Of a stretch of 64,000 nt of DNA, positions 18,807-28,211 are shown piece by piece. Numbering within the stretch: the stretch's first letter is position 1; every line of letters begins with the position of its first letter. This DNA is from Niabella pedocola (GTDB lineage Bacteria; Bacteroidota; Bacteroidia; Chitinophagales; Chitinophagaceae). The translations under genes were made by a program, and so were the position numbers. The DNA lies in assembly GCF_021044425.1 (NCBI RefSeq), contig NZ_JAJNEC010000005.1:2046001-2110000 (forward strand), read 5' to 3'. The notes under the pieces were generated by a model. That model saw nothing but the letters and a program-made list of their open reading frames with translations, searched no databases and was not told the origin of the DNA.

Positions 18807-18814
18807 TAGATTTG
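18807..18814 (+). promoter_or_regulatory. -7 element of feoA-nadD
   Basis: TAGATTTG (TAnnTTTG) ends 4 bp before the ATG of the FeoA-like gene. The message is probably leaderless. No clear -33 TTTG is seen. Confidence 0.5.
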
Positions 18815-18818
18815 CAGC

Positions 18819-19061
18819 ATGGAACAACAAAAGGAACTTCTTCTTTCAGACCTAAAACCCGGGCAACGTGCCCGCATACAGAAATTTACCACGGAAGAGA
18901 TCTTCCTGAAGCTGATGGAAATGGGCTGCCTGCCCGGTGAAGAGATTGAAATTATTAAAGTAGCCCCCTTAAATGATCCGATCTCAATTTCAGTAGCCGG
19001 GTATATCCTTAGCCTGCGACTGGATGAAGCAAGATTTATTGTTGTATCCACGGTAAACTAG
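18819..19061 (+). CDS. feoA: FeoA-domain protein
   Basis: This 80-residue protein consists of a single FeoA (SH3-like) domain: LSDLKPGQRARI, KLMEMGCLPGEEIEIIKVAPLNDPISI and a C-terminal YILSLRLDEARFIVV. FeoA is a small cytosolic partner of the ferrous iron transporter FeoB. No feoB is present here, and the gene is followed after 4 bp by nadD, with which it must be cotranscribed. The domain is clear. Its partnership with a FeoB elsewhere is an assumption. Confidence 0.85.
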   Translation: MEQQKELLLSDLKPGQRARIQKFTTEEIFLKLMEMGCLPGEEIEIIKVAPLNDPISISVAGYILSLRLDEARFIVVSTVN

Positions 19062-19065
19062 TGCT

Positions 19066-19638
19066 ATGCAAATTGGTTTGTTCTTTGGTTCCTTTAACCC
19101 CATTCATCATGCGCACCTGATTATTGCCAATCATATCCTTAATGAAGGACTGGTAGAAAAAATATGGTTCGTAGTTTCTCCACACAACCCGCTAAAGGAA
19201 ACCACCTCCCTTTTGAATGAAAATCAACGGCTGCATTTAACGCGTTTGGCTATTGATGCAGATACCCGGATGCAGGCCACGGATATTGAATTCACATTAC
19301 CCAGACCTTCCTATACGGCGGTAACCCTGGCACATCTAACGGAGAAATACCCTCAGCATGAATTTGCTGTTATCCTTGGTGGAGACAGTTTTCAAAATAT
19401 ACAAAAGTGGAAGAACTATAAATATATATTAGAAAATTATAATATATTAATATATAACAGACCTGGCTTCAAGATAGACATCAGTTTAGGTAACAATATC
19501 CAAGTACTAAACGCTCCCCTGCTTGAAATATCAGCTACGGCCATCCGCCAGCTGATCCGGGCAAAAAAATCCATCCGCTATTTACTACCTGAAAACGTTA
19601 TTGAGGAAATTGAAAAATCGGGTTACTTCAGAAAATAA
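19066..19638 (+). CDS. nadD: Nicotinate-nucleotide adenylyltransferase NadD
   Basis: This 190-residue nucleotidyltransferase has the N-terminal GSFNPIHHAHL motif (residues 9-19) and the C-terminal ISATAIRQLI motif (the ISxTxxR signature). NadD adenylates nicotinate mononucleotide to deamido-NAD. Together with nadA at 24 kb, the window carries two steps of de novo NAD synthesis. It follows feoA by 4 bp, and its last 16 bp overlap the end of the convergent chromate transporter gene. Confidence 0.93.
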   Translation: MQIGLFFGSFNPIHHAHLIIANHILNEGLVEKIWFVVSPHNPLKETTSLLNENQRLHLTRLAIDADTRMQATDIEFTLPRPSYTAVTLAHLTEKYPQHEFAVILGGDSFQNIQKWKNYKYILENYNILIYNRPGFKIDISLGNNIQVLNAPLLEISATAIRQLIRAKKSIRYLLPENVIEEIEKSGYFRK

Positions 19639-20876
19639 CCCAACAGCAGGCAAAGAAATACCAGCACCGGTGCCGGAAGCTTGGTAAAGATCAACACCGC
19701 AGACGTTCCCAGAACAACCAACAGGTTGGTAATTTCAATGGAACCAATATCAAATATTGAAAGATCCTTTATAATATATACGGTTGAACCCAGCATGATC
19801 CCCGTAACCGAAGCATTGATTCCCTCCAGCGAGCGATAGATCACCGAATACTTCTTCAGCATGTTCCAGATCGGAAAGAAAAAAAGTACCAGCAATGCGC
19901 TTGGTAAAAAGATACCAACCATCCCGATAATAGCACCCAGTACCTGCATAGACGGGCCCATATCCTTCAATGCCAATCCGCCTGTATAGGAAGCAATAGA
20001 AAAAACAGGTCCTGGCATGGCCCGCACCATACCAATACCCGTGAGCATCTCCCCCTTATCGATCTTTATAGCATTGGGATTCTTCTCCTTCACCTCATCC
20101 GGCCGCACGCTGTATTGCTCATACATGATGGGCATTAACACATTACCACCTCCAAAAACCAAACTTCCCATCCGGTAATTATTTTCAAAAAGATTCACCG
20201 GCTTCCGGTACTCCCATTCATTCTTACGGGCCAACTCGCTGAAGATACCCGCGAGAATAAAAATAATCGCAAACAACCAGATATTCCACCATTGTATCTT
20301 CCCTGGTTTTACGTCAACCTGCGGGATCCGTTTCTTACTCAGGTTAGTCACTACTCCTCCCGCTACAATCAACACTGGAACAATAAAGGGCCGCCCAAAG
20401 AAAAAGAAGGTAATAAGACCCGATGCCAGTGCAATTACCAGCGTAACGGTATTATTTACAGAGAATGGGAAGACCGACACACAGGCATAAATTAAAAACC
20501 CTGCAGCCATAGGCACAACAAACTTGAAAATATTCAGACTATCCTCCCCATTCAGATAATTTACCAAAAATGATAATGCCCCCATAATGCAACAGGCAGG
20601 AAGTATCCAAACAAGCAGCGTAAGAATGGCCAGTGGTATCCCTCCTCTTTTAAACCCAATAAGAGTGAGTGTTTGCGTGGAAGAGGCGCCCGGAAGCAAC
20701 TGACAAAATGCATTGTACTCCATCAACTCCTTCTCCGTTATATACGGCGTTTGTTTTACAAAGGTTTTCATCATCATCGCCAGGTGGGCCTGAGGACCTC
20801 CGAAAGCGGTTAAGCCATGCAGCAATACCAATTTCAAAAAATGTAAATGCCTCAGCAACATCTGTAGATGATTCAA
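19623..20876 (-). CDS. chrA: Chromate transporter, ChrA family (two-domain)
   Basis: This is a 417-residue membrane protein with about ten hydrophobic segments in two homologous halves. The first half starts with LHGLTAFGGPQAHLAMM and FCQLLPGASSTQ, and the second contains FGGGNVLMPIM and VRAMPGPVFSIASYTGG. The paired GGxxA and PG motifs define the long-chain ChrA family, which exports chromate or related oxyanions. It is a single gene, convergent with nadD. Substrate specificity in Bacteroidota members is poorly known. Confidence 0.88.
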   Translation of the reverse strand: MNHLQMLLRHLHFLKLVLLHGLTAFGGPQAHLAMMMKTFVKQTPYITEKELMEYNAFCQLLPGASSTQTLTLIGFKRGGIPLAILTLLVWILPACCIMGALSFLVNYLNGEDSLNIFKFVVPMAAGFLIYACVSVFPFSVNNTVTLVIALASGLITFFFFGRPFIVPVLIVAGGVVTNLSKKRIPQVDVKPGKIQWWNIWLFAIIFILAGIFSELARKNEWEYRKPVNLFENNYRMGSLVFGGGNVLMPIMYEQYSVRPDEVKEKNPNAIKIDKGEMLTGIGMVRAMPGPVFSIASYTGGLALKDMGPSMQVLGAIIGMVGIFLPSALLVLFFFPIWNMLKKYSVIYRSLEGINASVTGIMLGSTVYIIKDLSIFDIGSIEITNLLVVLGTSAVLIFTKLPAPVLVFLCLLLGYFLK

Positions 20877-20985
20877 TGATTCAGTTCTGAAACTTTCCTG
20901 ATAAAAATAGACAAAAAGATTTTACTATAAAACTTTCCGTAAAAGTTCCTACTTTTAAATACACACTCCCCATAAATCATCAACA

Positions 20986-21891
20986 ATGCTTCGCCACTGC
21001 ATAACACTCTTTTTACTGTTATTTTCACTCTTTGGCAACGCCCAGCAAACAGATCAAAAGTTAGCTGGTATGGTTCACAACGCCATTAAAGGATTTAACG
21101 GAACCATCGGTATCTATATAAAAAATCTGAAAACCGGGAAAACCGTTACCATTAATGCAGATACCGTATTTGCAACGGCCAGTATCATCAAAGTTCCCAT
21201 ACTGATCGGCATTATGGATAAGATCCGGAACGGCGTATATCACTATGATTCTTCCGTGATTTATTATGACTCCCTTTACTATGCCGGTGAGGATATCCTG
21301 GGTGAATTTAAAAATGGCGGAAAACTCCGTTTACAAAAACTGATGATGCTGATGCTTACCACGAGTGATAACACTGCCAGCCTGTGGTTGCAAAAGCTGG
21401 CCGGCACCGGTACAAGGATCAATGAACTTTTAGACAGCCTGGGTTATCCGGATACAAAAGTAAATTCCAGAACGCCCGGTAGAAAAGCCTTTCAGGACGC
21501 AAACGGATGGGGACAAACAACACCCAGAGAAATGGCCCGTATTTTTGAAGACATTTACCGGAATAAAATTTTTTCACCAGCCGCCTGCGAGCGTATGCAA
21601 CGCTGCCTGGGCAGAAACCTTTGGGATACTGATGAAGGTACCTCACAGGTCCCCCCTTATATAGAAGTATACAGTAAGAACGGATGCGTAGATGAAAACC
21701 GGAATGAAATTCTTTTGGTAAATGCCCCCAATCAACCTTATATATTCAGCATCTTTACAAAGGATAATAAAGATACCAGTTGGAACCATCAAAACGAGGC
21801 CTGGGTTTTAACCCGGAAACTTTCGGCAATCCTCTGGCATTATTTTGAACCAAAGGATAAATGGGTAAAACCCGCAAGCGAAGGTTATTAA
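20986..21891 (+). CDS. Class A beta-lactamase-related serine hydrolase, exported
   Basis: This is a 301-residue protein with a signal peptide (ending GNAQ). The serine beta-lactamase/penicillin-binding fold is recognised by SIIK (Ser 66, Lys 69) and SDN (127-129), with a degenerate third motif KNG in place of KTG near 230. The general base region is unlike true class A lactamases (AFQDANGWGQTTPREM). It is therefore more likely a peptidoglycan- or peptide-acting hydrolase than a drug-resistance enzyme, but weak lactamase activity cannot be excluded. Its stop overlaps the end of the convergent reductase gene by 4 bp. Confidence 0.82.
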   Translation: MLRHCITLFLLLFSLFGNAQQTDQKLAGMVHNAIKGFNGTIGIYIKNLKTGKTVTINADTVFATASIIKVPILIGIMDKIRNGVYHYDSSVIYYDSLYYAGEDILGEFKNGGKLRLQKLMMLMLTTSDNTASLWLQKLAGTGTRINELLDSLGYPDTKVNSRTPGRKAFQDANGWGQTTPREMARIFEDIYRNKIFSPAACERMQRCLGRNLWDTDEGTSQVPPYIEVYSKNGCVDENRNEILLVNAPNQPYIFSIFTKDNKDTSWNHQNEAWVLTRKLSAILWHYFEPKDKWVKPASEGY

Positions 21892-22643
21892 ATATTTAAT
21901 CCGCCGCAAACACTAATCGTTTGCCCGGTGATATACGATCCCATACCAGAAGCCAGGAACAAAGCTGTATTAGCAATATCTTCTGCCTTTGCAAATTTTC
22001 CCAACGGGATATCTGAAAGATATTTGGCTGATGCATCGCCATCATGTAAATAACTTGTCATATCCGTTTCCACAAATCCCGGTGCTATGGCATTGCAACG
22101 AATATTGCGGCTTCCAAGTTCCTTTGCCACACTTTTTGTAAAACCGATAATACCTGCCTTACTGGCTGCATAGCTGGCTTGTCCTGCATTTCCCATCACT
22201 CCGATCACCGAACTCATATTAATGATGCTACCGCTCCTCGCTTTCATCATTGGTTTAATGATCTGCTTGGTCATATAGAAGACACTGTTTAGATTCACCT
22301 GCAACACGGTTTCCCATTGTTCCTGTGTCATTCTCAGCAACAAATTATCCTTAGAAATTCCAGCGTTGTTTACACAAATATCCACTGTACCAAATTCCTT
22401 CAACACCTCCGAAACAAAATGTCCGCAAGCTTCCATATCCCCCGCATTGCTCTGCCAGGCCTTGATCCGCACTCCTCTTTCGCTCCATTTGTTTACTATA
22501 GCATTTGCCTTTTCAGCACTGCTGTCGCTTACATAAGAAAACGCTACAGCGGCTCCCTGTTCTGCAAACTTATCCACGATCGCTTCCCCAATTCCACGCG
22601 CCGCACCTGTAACAATGGCAATTTTATTCTCAAGTAATTTCAT
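21888..22643 (-). CDS. fabG: 3-oxoacyl-ACP reductase FabG-type short-chain dehydrogenase
   Basis: This is a 251-residue classical SDR. The cofactor motif TGAARGIG is at 12-19, NNAG at 92-95, a catalytic Ser near 145, and YAASK with Tyr 158/Lys 162. The ending LFLASGMGSYITGQTISVCGGLNI is typical of FabG. It would reduce 3-oxoacyl-ACP with NADPH in fatty-acid synthesis. No other fab gene lies nearby, so it could be a FabG paralogue acting on another substrate. It is transcribed alone. Confidence 0.85.
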   Translation of the reverse strand: MKLLENKIAIVTGAARGIGEAIVDKFAEQGAAVAFSYVSDSSAEKANAIVNKWSERGVRIKAWQSNAGDMEACGHFVSEVLKEFGTVDICVNNAGISKDNLLLRMTQEQWETVLQVNLNSVFYMTKQIIKPMMKARSGSIINMSSVIGVMGNAGQASYAASKAGIIGFTKSVAKELGSRNIRCNAIAPGFVETDMTSYLHDGDASAKYLSDIPLGKFAKAEDIANTALFLASGMGSYITGQTISVCGGLNI

Positions 22644-22724
22644 AAAACAAATGGTTTAATAACAGCTGCAAATAAAGTTAATTATTTTGTTACAATAAAG
22701 TTTAATAAAGAATCGATGCAGCTA

Positions 22725-23915
22725 TCACCGTTTTTCTAAAAAATAAATAACTCCGTTCTTATCATCGCTGATAAAAAATGCACGTCTGCTCCACTGGATG
22801 ATATCACAAGGCCGTCCATAACGGGTATTTTCTGTTTTTCCCTGAAGGAATCCACTGATCACTTCCCGATACCCACCATCTGCTGTCAGTTGTACAATAG
22901 CATTTCCACGTTGCCGCCATACGCTGGTGCTGCCGTGCAAAGCCACCAGGAACGTATTGCTCAGCAGCGGATCATCAAAATCCGTTACATATTCAAATCC
23001 TAAAGGAGCTGAATGTGCTTTAAATGCATAAGGTGCAATAGCAGGCTTTCTTACAAACGAAGGTCTTTTACTTTTTAAAAATTGTGTGTCTGCAATAATC
23101 GTTTTCCGGTACTGATAATAATAAGGCCATCCATAAAAACCATTATCCACAACCGTGTGAAATAATTCTTCCGGCTTATCCGGTCCACGGTTATCTCTAC
23201 CCATATGGGTAACCCAAAGCGCATCCTTTACCCACTTTATCCCCACCGCATTCCGGATGCCCCGGGCAAAAATCCGCTGATGGCTTCCATCCGGGTCCAT
23301 TTCCAAAACTGTAGCGCGCACATCTTCCGTTTCCACACAGGCATCACAACTGCTGCCAACACTTACATAAATTTTATTCCGGTAAAAGGCGATGCTCCGC
23401 GTCAGGTGCCATCCGCCATATTTATAACTCAATCCGTAATCAGGGAAAGTAGCAATCACCACAGGTTTGCCCGAAGCTACAGAATCACCGGGAGTATATT
23501 TATAATAACTCAACTTGCCTGTTTCGGCAATATAGATATATGTTTGTCCACCGGAAGTATAAAATGCTACCTGGTTTGGATTATGCAAACCATTTAAAAA
23601 GGTGGTAATTTTTCCAAATGATTTTTTCTTCTCATCCCATTGTTCCAAAATCAACACCCGGCCTTTTTTATTATCGCTCCGATCGTGCATATCGGTAACA
23701 AACAACCGCCCCTCCGGGCTCCGCGAAAAAAAACGAGGCCGCTCCAAACCCTGGGCGGCCACATATATCTGGTATCCAACCGGAATCTTTAGCGGGAACG
23801 GGCGACCCTTTTTCAACTCAATTGTTTGTGTTGTCCGCAACATAGGTTGTTGCGAAAACAACACAACCGGCTGCAGCGCCAAAAAAGCCAGCAAAAAATT
23901 CAATCGCTTTATCAT
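22725..23915 (-). CDS. Exported PQQ-dependent sugar dehydrogenase-like beta-propeller
   Basis: This is a 396-residue exported protein (signal peptide ending LFSQQ) of the soluble glucose/sorbosone dehydrogenase type. It has VGSSCDACVETEDVRATVLEMDPDG near 190-215, FARGIRNAVGIKW, and a late APLGFEYV segment followed by LVALHGSTSVWR. The fold should be a six-bladed beta-propeller working in the periplasm. The nadA gene lies 21 bp upstream, so they may share a message. PQQ synthesis genes are not in the window. Many Bacteroidota members of this family are uncharacterised, so cofactor use is not certain. Confidence 0.78.
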   Translation of the reverse strand: MIKRLNFLLAFLALQPVVLFSQQPMLRTTQTIELKKGRPFPLKIPVGYQIYVAAQGLERPRFFSRSPEGRLFVTDMHDRSDNKKGRVLILEQWDEKKKSFGKITTFLNGLHNPNQVAFYTSGGQTYIYIAETGKLSYYKYTPGDSVASGKPVVIATFPDYGLSYKYGGWHLTRSIAFYRNKIYVSVGSSCDACVETEDVRATVLEMDPDGSHQRIFARGIRNAVGIKWVKDALWVTHMGRDNRGPDKPEELFHTVVDNGFYGWPYYYQYRKTIIADTQFLKSKRPSFVRKPAIAPYAFKAHSAPLGFEYVTDFDDPLLSNTFLVALHGSTSVWRQRGNAIVQLTADGGYREVISGFLQGKTENTRYGRPCDIIQWSRRAFFISDDKNGVIYFLEKR

Positions 23916-23936
23916 ACGCTATTACAGAAAGTGCAG

Positions 23937-24947
23937 TTACAAACCGGCTGCAGCACTGATTTCCAGCATACGGTCGATGGGTTTCTTGGCGGCCAGTCGC
24001 AGGGTTTCATCCATAATGATATCCGGCATTTCATACTTCATGCAGAGATAAAGTTTCTCGAGCGTGTTCCGTTTCATATGCGGGCAATCGTTACAGGCGC
24101 AGCTGTTATCCGGAGGTGCCGGAATGAATGTTTTCTCCGGGCTCGCTTTTTCCATCTGATGAAGGATCCCTGTTTCTGTAGCCACAATGTACGCAGTGGC
24201 ATCATCTTCCCGCGTATACTTCAGTAACCCGGTAGTGGATCCGATATAATCCGCCATCCGCAACAAGGGCTCCTCACATTCGGGATGTGCAATTAGCTTG
24301 GCCTCCGGATGCTGATGCTTCAGCCGAGTAATCTTCTCAAGACTGAATATTTCATGTACCATACAGGCACCATTCCACAGCAGCATATCCCTGCCGGTAA
24401 CTTTATTGATATACGCCCCCAGGTTCTTATCCGGTGCAAAAATGATCTTCTGGTCTTTGGGAAAACTTTCAACAATCACCCGCGCATTGCTACTGGTAAC
24501 AATCACATCGCTCAATGCTTTAATGCCTGCACTGCAGTTGATATAACTCACCACCACATGATCCGGATGTTGTTCTTTGAATTTTTGAAACAACGGCGGG
24601 GGACAGCTGTCGCTCAAAGAGCAGCCCGCTTTAAAATCGGGGATCACTACTTTTTTCGTCGGGTTCAGGATCTTCGCCGTTTCGGCCATGAAATGCACAC
24701 CCGCAAAAACGATCATATCCGCATTGGTCTTTTGTGCTTCCTGTGCCAATCCCAGGCTGTCGCCAATGTAATCCGCAATGTCCTGGATATCCGGCTCCTG
24801 GTAGTAGTGCGCCAGGATCACCGCATTTTTCTCCTTCTTCAATTTTTCAATTTCAACAAACAGATCCAACTTCGGATCCACGGCGATATCCAGAAAACCG
24901 TTCCGGTCTAAATCACTTTTTGCTGTTTCCAAAATACCTGAATTCAT
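23937..24947 (-). CDS. nadA: Quinolinate synthase NadA
   Basis: This is a [4Fe-4S] enzyme of about 336 residues that condenses iminoaspartate with dihydroxyacetone phosphate to quinolinate. Recognised motifs are AVILAHYYQEPDIQDIADYIGDS, FAGVHFMAETAKILNP, the three cluster Cys regions (SCPP/NCSAG, GACMVHE, CNDCPHMK), and PECEEPLL. The start at Met 13 of the open frame is preferred, giving the usual N-terminus. The region immediately upstream is the AT-rich, DnaA-box-containing intergenic stretch. Confidence 0.95.
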   Translation of the reverse strand: MNSGILETAKSDLDRNGFLDIAVDPKLDLFVEIEKLKKEKNAVILAHYYQEPDIQDIADYIGDSLGLAQEAQKTNADMIVFAGVHFMAETAKILNPTKKVVIPDFKAGCSLSDSCPPPLFQKFKEQHPDHVVVSYINCSAGIKALSDVIVTSSNARVIVESFPKDQKIIFAPDKNLGAYINKVTGRDMLLWNGACMVHEIFSLEKITRLKHQHPEAKLIAHPECEEPLLRMADYIGSTTGLLKYTREDDATAYIVATETGILHQMEKASPEKTFIPAPPDNSCACNDCPHMKRNTLEKLYLCMKYEMPDIIMDETLRLAAKKPIDRMLEISAAAGL

Positions 24948-25016
24948 GATTGAAAAATTTTGTACCTGCAATGATACGACCAAGCCAAATAAAAAATCAA
25001 AGTTTTTTCAAATGAC

Positions 25017-25405
25017 CCTTTTGACCTTTAATAATATTTATATTAATTATTTATTTAAAAATCTCTATTATTATTACGGCTGTGAATTAGTGGATAACTG
25101 CTTTATGCACGCATTTTATTTTTTTCAGGATCACCGTTACCCACAGCTATTCAACAGTTATTCACATAATGAAGTTACGAATCATATTGGTTACGGTTGC
25201 TTATTCACAAAAATGTGAATTACGGAATGTTTACAACGGAGGAAAGACATATTAAATTTACACTATGTTAATATTGTTGGTATAAATTGAAGACAGTCCA
25301 CCGAAAATTGAAAACACGCACCGGTACGGCAAACTTTCATCCGGTAATACATTTCACATACACGTTTCACGGTGGGTTATGCACATTATTAATACGTAAT
25401 TCACA
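25017..25405. other. Candidate chromosomal replication origin (oriC): AT-rich element plus DnaA-box cluster
   Basis: The 570-bp gap between nadA and the S46 peptidase holds no credible gene. Positions 25021-25070 are almost pure A/T, as in a DNA unwinding element. Next to it are three exact DnaA boxes of form TTATnCACA (25158-25166, 25201-25209, 25377-25385). There are also six single-mismatch boxes (25081-25089, 25089-25097, 25103-25111, 25137-25145, 25214-25222, 25397-25405) on both strands. Most genes left of this point run leftward, as expected for leading-strand genes. A seven-site parS array lies 7 kb away. The motifs are seen directly; origin function is inferred. Confidence 0.75.
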
Positions 25406-25520
25406 GGCTGTTGGGGACAAAAAGGCCTCCAAAAGGCGGAAAAATCAAAGGCAGGCATTAAAAACGAATGTAAGTAAGTAATCAAATTTATTTTATCTTG
25501 CCTGATTATAAATTCTGAAA

Positions 25521-27710
25521 ATGATGTCTTTTTTTAAAAAATTTTTCGGCCTGACGGCCGGATTGCTGTCCATAGTGCTGGCGAAAGCCGATGAAGGAAT
25601 GTGGCTCCCACAGTTACTGGAAAGCCTGAATGAAAAACGGATGCAGCAGCTGGGAATGAAAATCAGCGCAAAAGATATTTATGATATTAATAAAGGGAGC
25701 CTCAAGGATGCTATTGTAAGTTTTGGCGGCTTTTGCACAGGCGAGGTTGTTTCGGAAAAAGGACTGGTGCTAACCAATCATCACTGCGGATTTGAATCGG
25801 TGCAGAAACATTCAACGCTGGATAAAAATTACATCAGGGACGGTTTTTGGGCGCGGAATCAGGCGGAAGAATTACCCAACGCTGGTTTGTATGTAACATT
25901 TATTGTGCGCATAGACGATGTATCGGACCAGGTATTAAAGGGCGTGTCTAAACAAATGAAAGAACCGGAGCGGCAAAGCATTGTTGACCGGAACATCAGT
26001 GCATTGAAAAAAGCAACAACACTGGGCAATTTCGAAAATGTACTGATCAGTCCTTTTTTTGAAGGGAATAAATATTATCTGTTTGTAACAGAAACATATA
26101 ATGACGTACGGCTGGTGGGGGCACCGCCTTCCAGTATCGGAAATTTTGGCCAGGACTCGGATAACTGGATGTGGCCGCGGCATACCGGTGATTTTAGTGT
26201 TTTCAGGATCTATGCAGGAAAAGATAACCGGCCGGCAGCATATTCGCCGGAAAACCTGCCCTATGTGCCTAAAAAGGCCTTAACTATTTCCCTGAGCGGC
26301 ATGCAGCAGAACGATTTTACCATGGTTTTTGGCTTCCCGGGCCGCACTACAGAGTACCTTCCCAGTGAGGCTGTAAGACAGATCATGGAAGTAAACGATC
26401 CTGCCAAGATTTTGGTAAGGGACAAAACCCTTGGCGTTATGAACCGGTATATGCGGGCGGATGAGGCGCTGAAAATAAAATATGCCTCCAAATATGCAGG
26501 CATTGCCAACGCCTGGAAGAAATGGCAGGGAGAAGTACTGGGGTTGACACGCACCAACGGGTTGCAAAAAAAATTGCAGTATGAAGCAGATTTTCAAAAG
26601 AAACTGGAAGCCGGCAACGTACTGAACGCAACGTATGGGCATACATTACCGGATCTGAATAAAGCGTACAAAGCCATCGAGCCCTATGCTCTTACACGCG
26701 ATTACTATCTTGAAATCACCGGGAAGATCGAATTGTTCGGCATCATCAAACGGCTGCGGGCCTTGAAAGCGGCAACCGGAAAACCAACCTATGAAAAGGA
26801 GCAGGAGAAACAGCTGGAAAGCCTCACGGAACTTTACAAGAACCTGAGCGTTGAGGTAGATAAAGATATTTTTTCGGCCCTGCTTCCCCTGTATATGGAA
26901 AAGCAACAGGCATCTTATATAGCGCCGGTTGCGCGGCAGCAATTTGAACAGCATGGAAAAAATTATCAACAATGGGCCAATGCACTGTATGCCAACAGCA
27001 TTTTCCTGGATGCAACAAAAGTATTAAACGGGGTAAGATCGGATCCTGCGGAACTTTTCCGTTCTTTTGAAACGGACCCGTCAGCAAAGCTGATGATTGG
27101 CATCACCGATTTTTACGACCGGGAGGTAGCACCCAGGTTAAATGAACTGCAGGCACAAATTAACGGTTTACAACGGGATTATATGCAGGCACAGACCCAG
27201 GTGCTTACCGATAAAAAGTTTTACCCGGATGCCAACAGTACGCTTCGTGTTGGTTTTGGAAAGGTAGATGGGTATAACCCGGCGGATGGTATCACTTACG
27301 ACTATTATACCTACCTGGAGGGTGTAATGGAAAAGTATAAACCCGGCGATTATGAATTTGACGTACCGGAAAAATTGCGCCAGCTGTATCTGAAGAAAGA
27401 CTATGGCCGTTATGGGGTAAAGAACCCCGCCGGCGGTAACCGGTTGCCGGTGTGCTTTATTGCTTCCAACCATACAACGGGCGGCAACAGCGGCAGCCCC
27501 GTACTGGACGCAAAAGGCCACCTGGTGGGCATCAATTTTGACCGGGTATGGGAAGGCACGATGAGTGATATCAGCTACGATGCTTCCATTTGCCGGAACA
27601 TTATGGTAGACATCCGGTATGTATTATTCATTATTGAAAAATATGCGGGAGCAGGGCATCTGATCCGTGAAATGAAGCTGACAGGCACGGCTGCTGCTTC
27701 CCGTAAGTAA
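25521..27710 (+). CDS. S46-family dipeptidyl-peptidase, DPP11-type (Asp/Glu-specific)
   Basis: This is a 729-residue exported serine peptidase, full length for S46. The catalytic residues are His about 88 in TNHHCG, Asp about 222 in HTGDFS, and Ser 657 in GNSGSP. It releases dipeptides from peptide N-termini in the periplasm. Exactly 18 residues after the catalytic Ser is Arg 675 (NFDRVWEG). In Porphyromonas gingivalis the same position is Arg in DPP11, giving preference for acidic P1 residues, and Gly in DPP7, giving hydrophobic P1. This enzyme therefore looks like DPP11. The gene starts right after the candidate origin; either of two adjacent ATGs could be used. Confidence 0.9.
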   Translation: MMSFFKKFFGLTAGLLSIVLAKADEGMWLPQLLESLNEKRMQQLGMKISAKDIYDINKGSLKDAIVSFGGFCTGEVVSEKGLVLTNHHCGFESVQKHSTLDKNYIRDGFWARNQAEELPNAGLYVTFIVRIDDVSDQVLKGVSKQMKEPERQSIVDRNISALKKATTLGNFENVLISPFFEGNKYYLFVTETYNDVRLVGAPPSSIGNFGQDSDNWMWPRHTGDFSVFRIYAGKDNRPAAYSPENLPYVPKKALTISLSGMQQNDFTMVFGFPGRTTEYLPSEAVRQIMEVNDPAKILVRDKTLGVMNRYMRADEALKIKYASKYAGIANAWKKWQGEVLGLTRTNGLQKKLQYEADFQKKLEAGNVLNATYGHTLPDLNKAYKAIEPYALTRDYYLEITGKIELFGIIKRLRALKAATGKPTYEKEQEKQLESLTELYKNLSVEVDKDIFSALLPLYMEKQQASYIAPVARQQFEQHGKNYQQWANALYANSIFLDATKVLNGVRSDPAELFRSFETDPSAKLMIGITDFYDREVAPRLNELQAQINGLQRDYMQAQTQVLTDKKFYPDANSTLRVGFGKVDGYNPADGITYDYYTYLEGVMEKYKPGDYEFDVPEKLRQLYLKKDYGRYGVKNPAGGNRLPVCFIASNHTTGGNSGSPVLDAKGHLVGINFDRVWEGTMSDISYDASICRNIMVDIRYVLFIIEKYAGAGHLIREMKLTGTAAASRK

Positions 27711-27764
27711 CCGATAAAATTTAGTATATTTAGATATCTATTGATTCACATTAAATGATTTCTT

Positions 27765-28097
27765 ATGGTAAACAACAAACACATAGCCACTTTTATTCTG
27801 GGAGCGCTGGCAGGGCTGGCGGCCGGTAAATACACCAGCATGAGCGATGAGGAAAAAGAGAAAATGATGAACAACCTCAAAGAAAAAGCAAATAAATTAA
27901 AGGACGATGCTACGGCTTCTGCAGAGCAGGCAAAGGATTATTTTTCGGAGCTGGCCACCAAGGGCATGGATTCTTTGAAAGAACATTTTCCCGGTGCTGA
28001 AAAATGGATGCAGGATCTTTTCGGAAACAAAAAAACAGATACTGCCGCTACAGACACCGGTGCTGCTGCGGATAAGGCAACGGATGCCACCTCCTGA
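27765..28097 (+). CDS. YtxH-like membrane-anchored stress protein
   Basis: This is a 110-residue protein with one N-terminal hydrophobic segment containing Gly/Ala repeats (FILGALAGLAAGKY, about 8-22). A charged helical region (EEKEKMMNNLKEKANKLK) and a disordered Ala/Thr/Asp tail follow. This is the YtxH/general-stress layout: a small membrane anchor with a cytoplasmic or periplasmic amphipathic helix. It lies 54 bp downstream of the S46 gene in the same direction. No precise function is known. Confidence 0.7.
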   Translation: MVNNKHIATFILGALAGLAAGKYTSMSDEEKEKMMNNLKEKANKLKDDATASAEQAKDYFSELATKGMDSLKEHFPGAEKWMQDLFGNKKTDTAATDTGAAADKATDATS

Positions 28098-28211
28098 TGG
28101 CTTGTTTTTATTAAGTGCGGTACCGGTTCTTTCTTCCATCATAAGTCCGGAGCCTGCTTCTGTATGAGCTGATAAACAAAACCAGTCAGCGATTTAATCA
28201 GCATCCGGGCC

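Noticed and set aside
20986..21891. Beta-lactam resistance gene
   Set aside because: SxxK and SDN are present but the third motif is KNG and the class A general-base region is missing, so resistance is not supported.
25287..25481. 64-codon plus-strand frame in the candidate origin
   Set aside because: Basic, low-complexity translation without family signs; lies across DnaA boxes.
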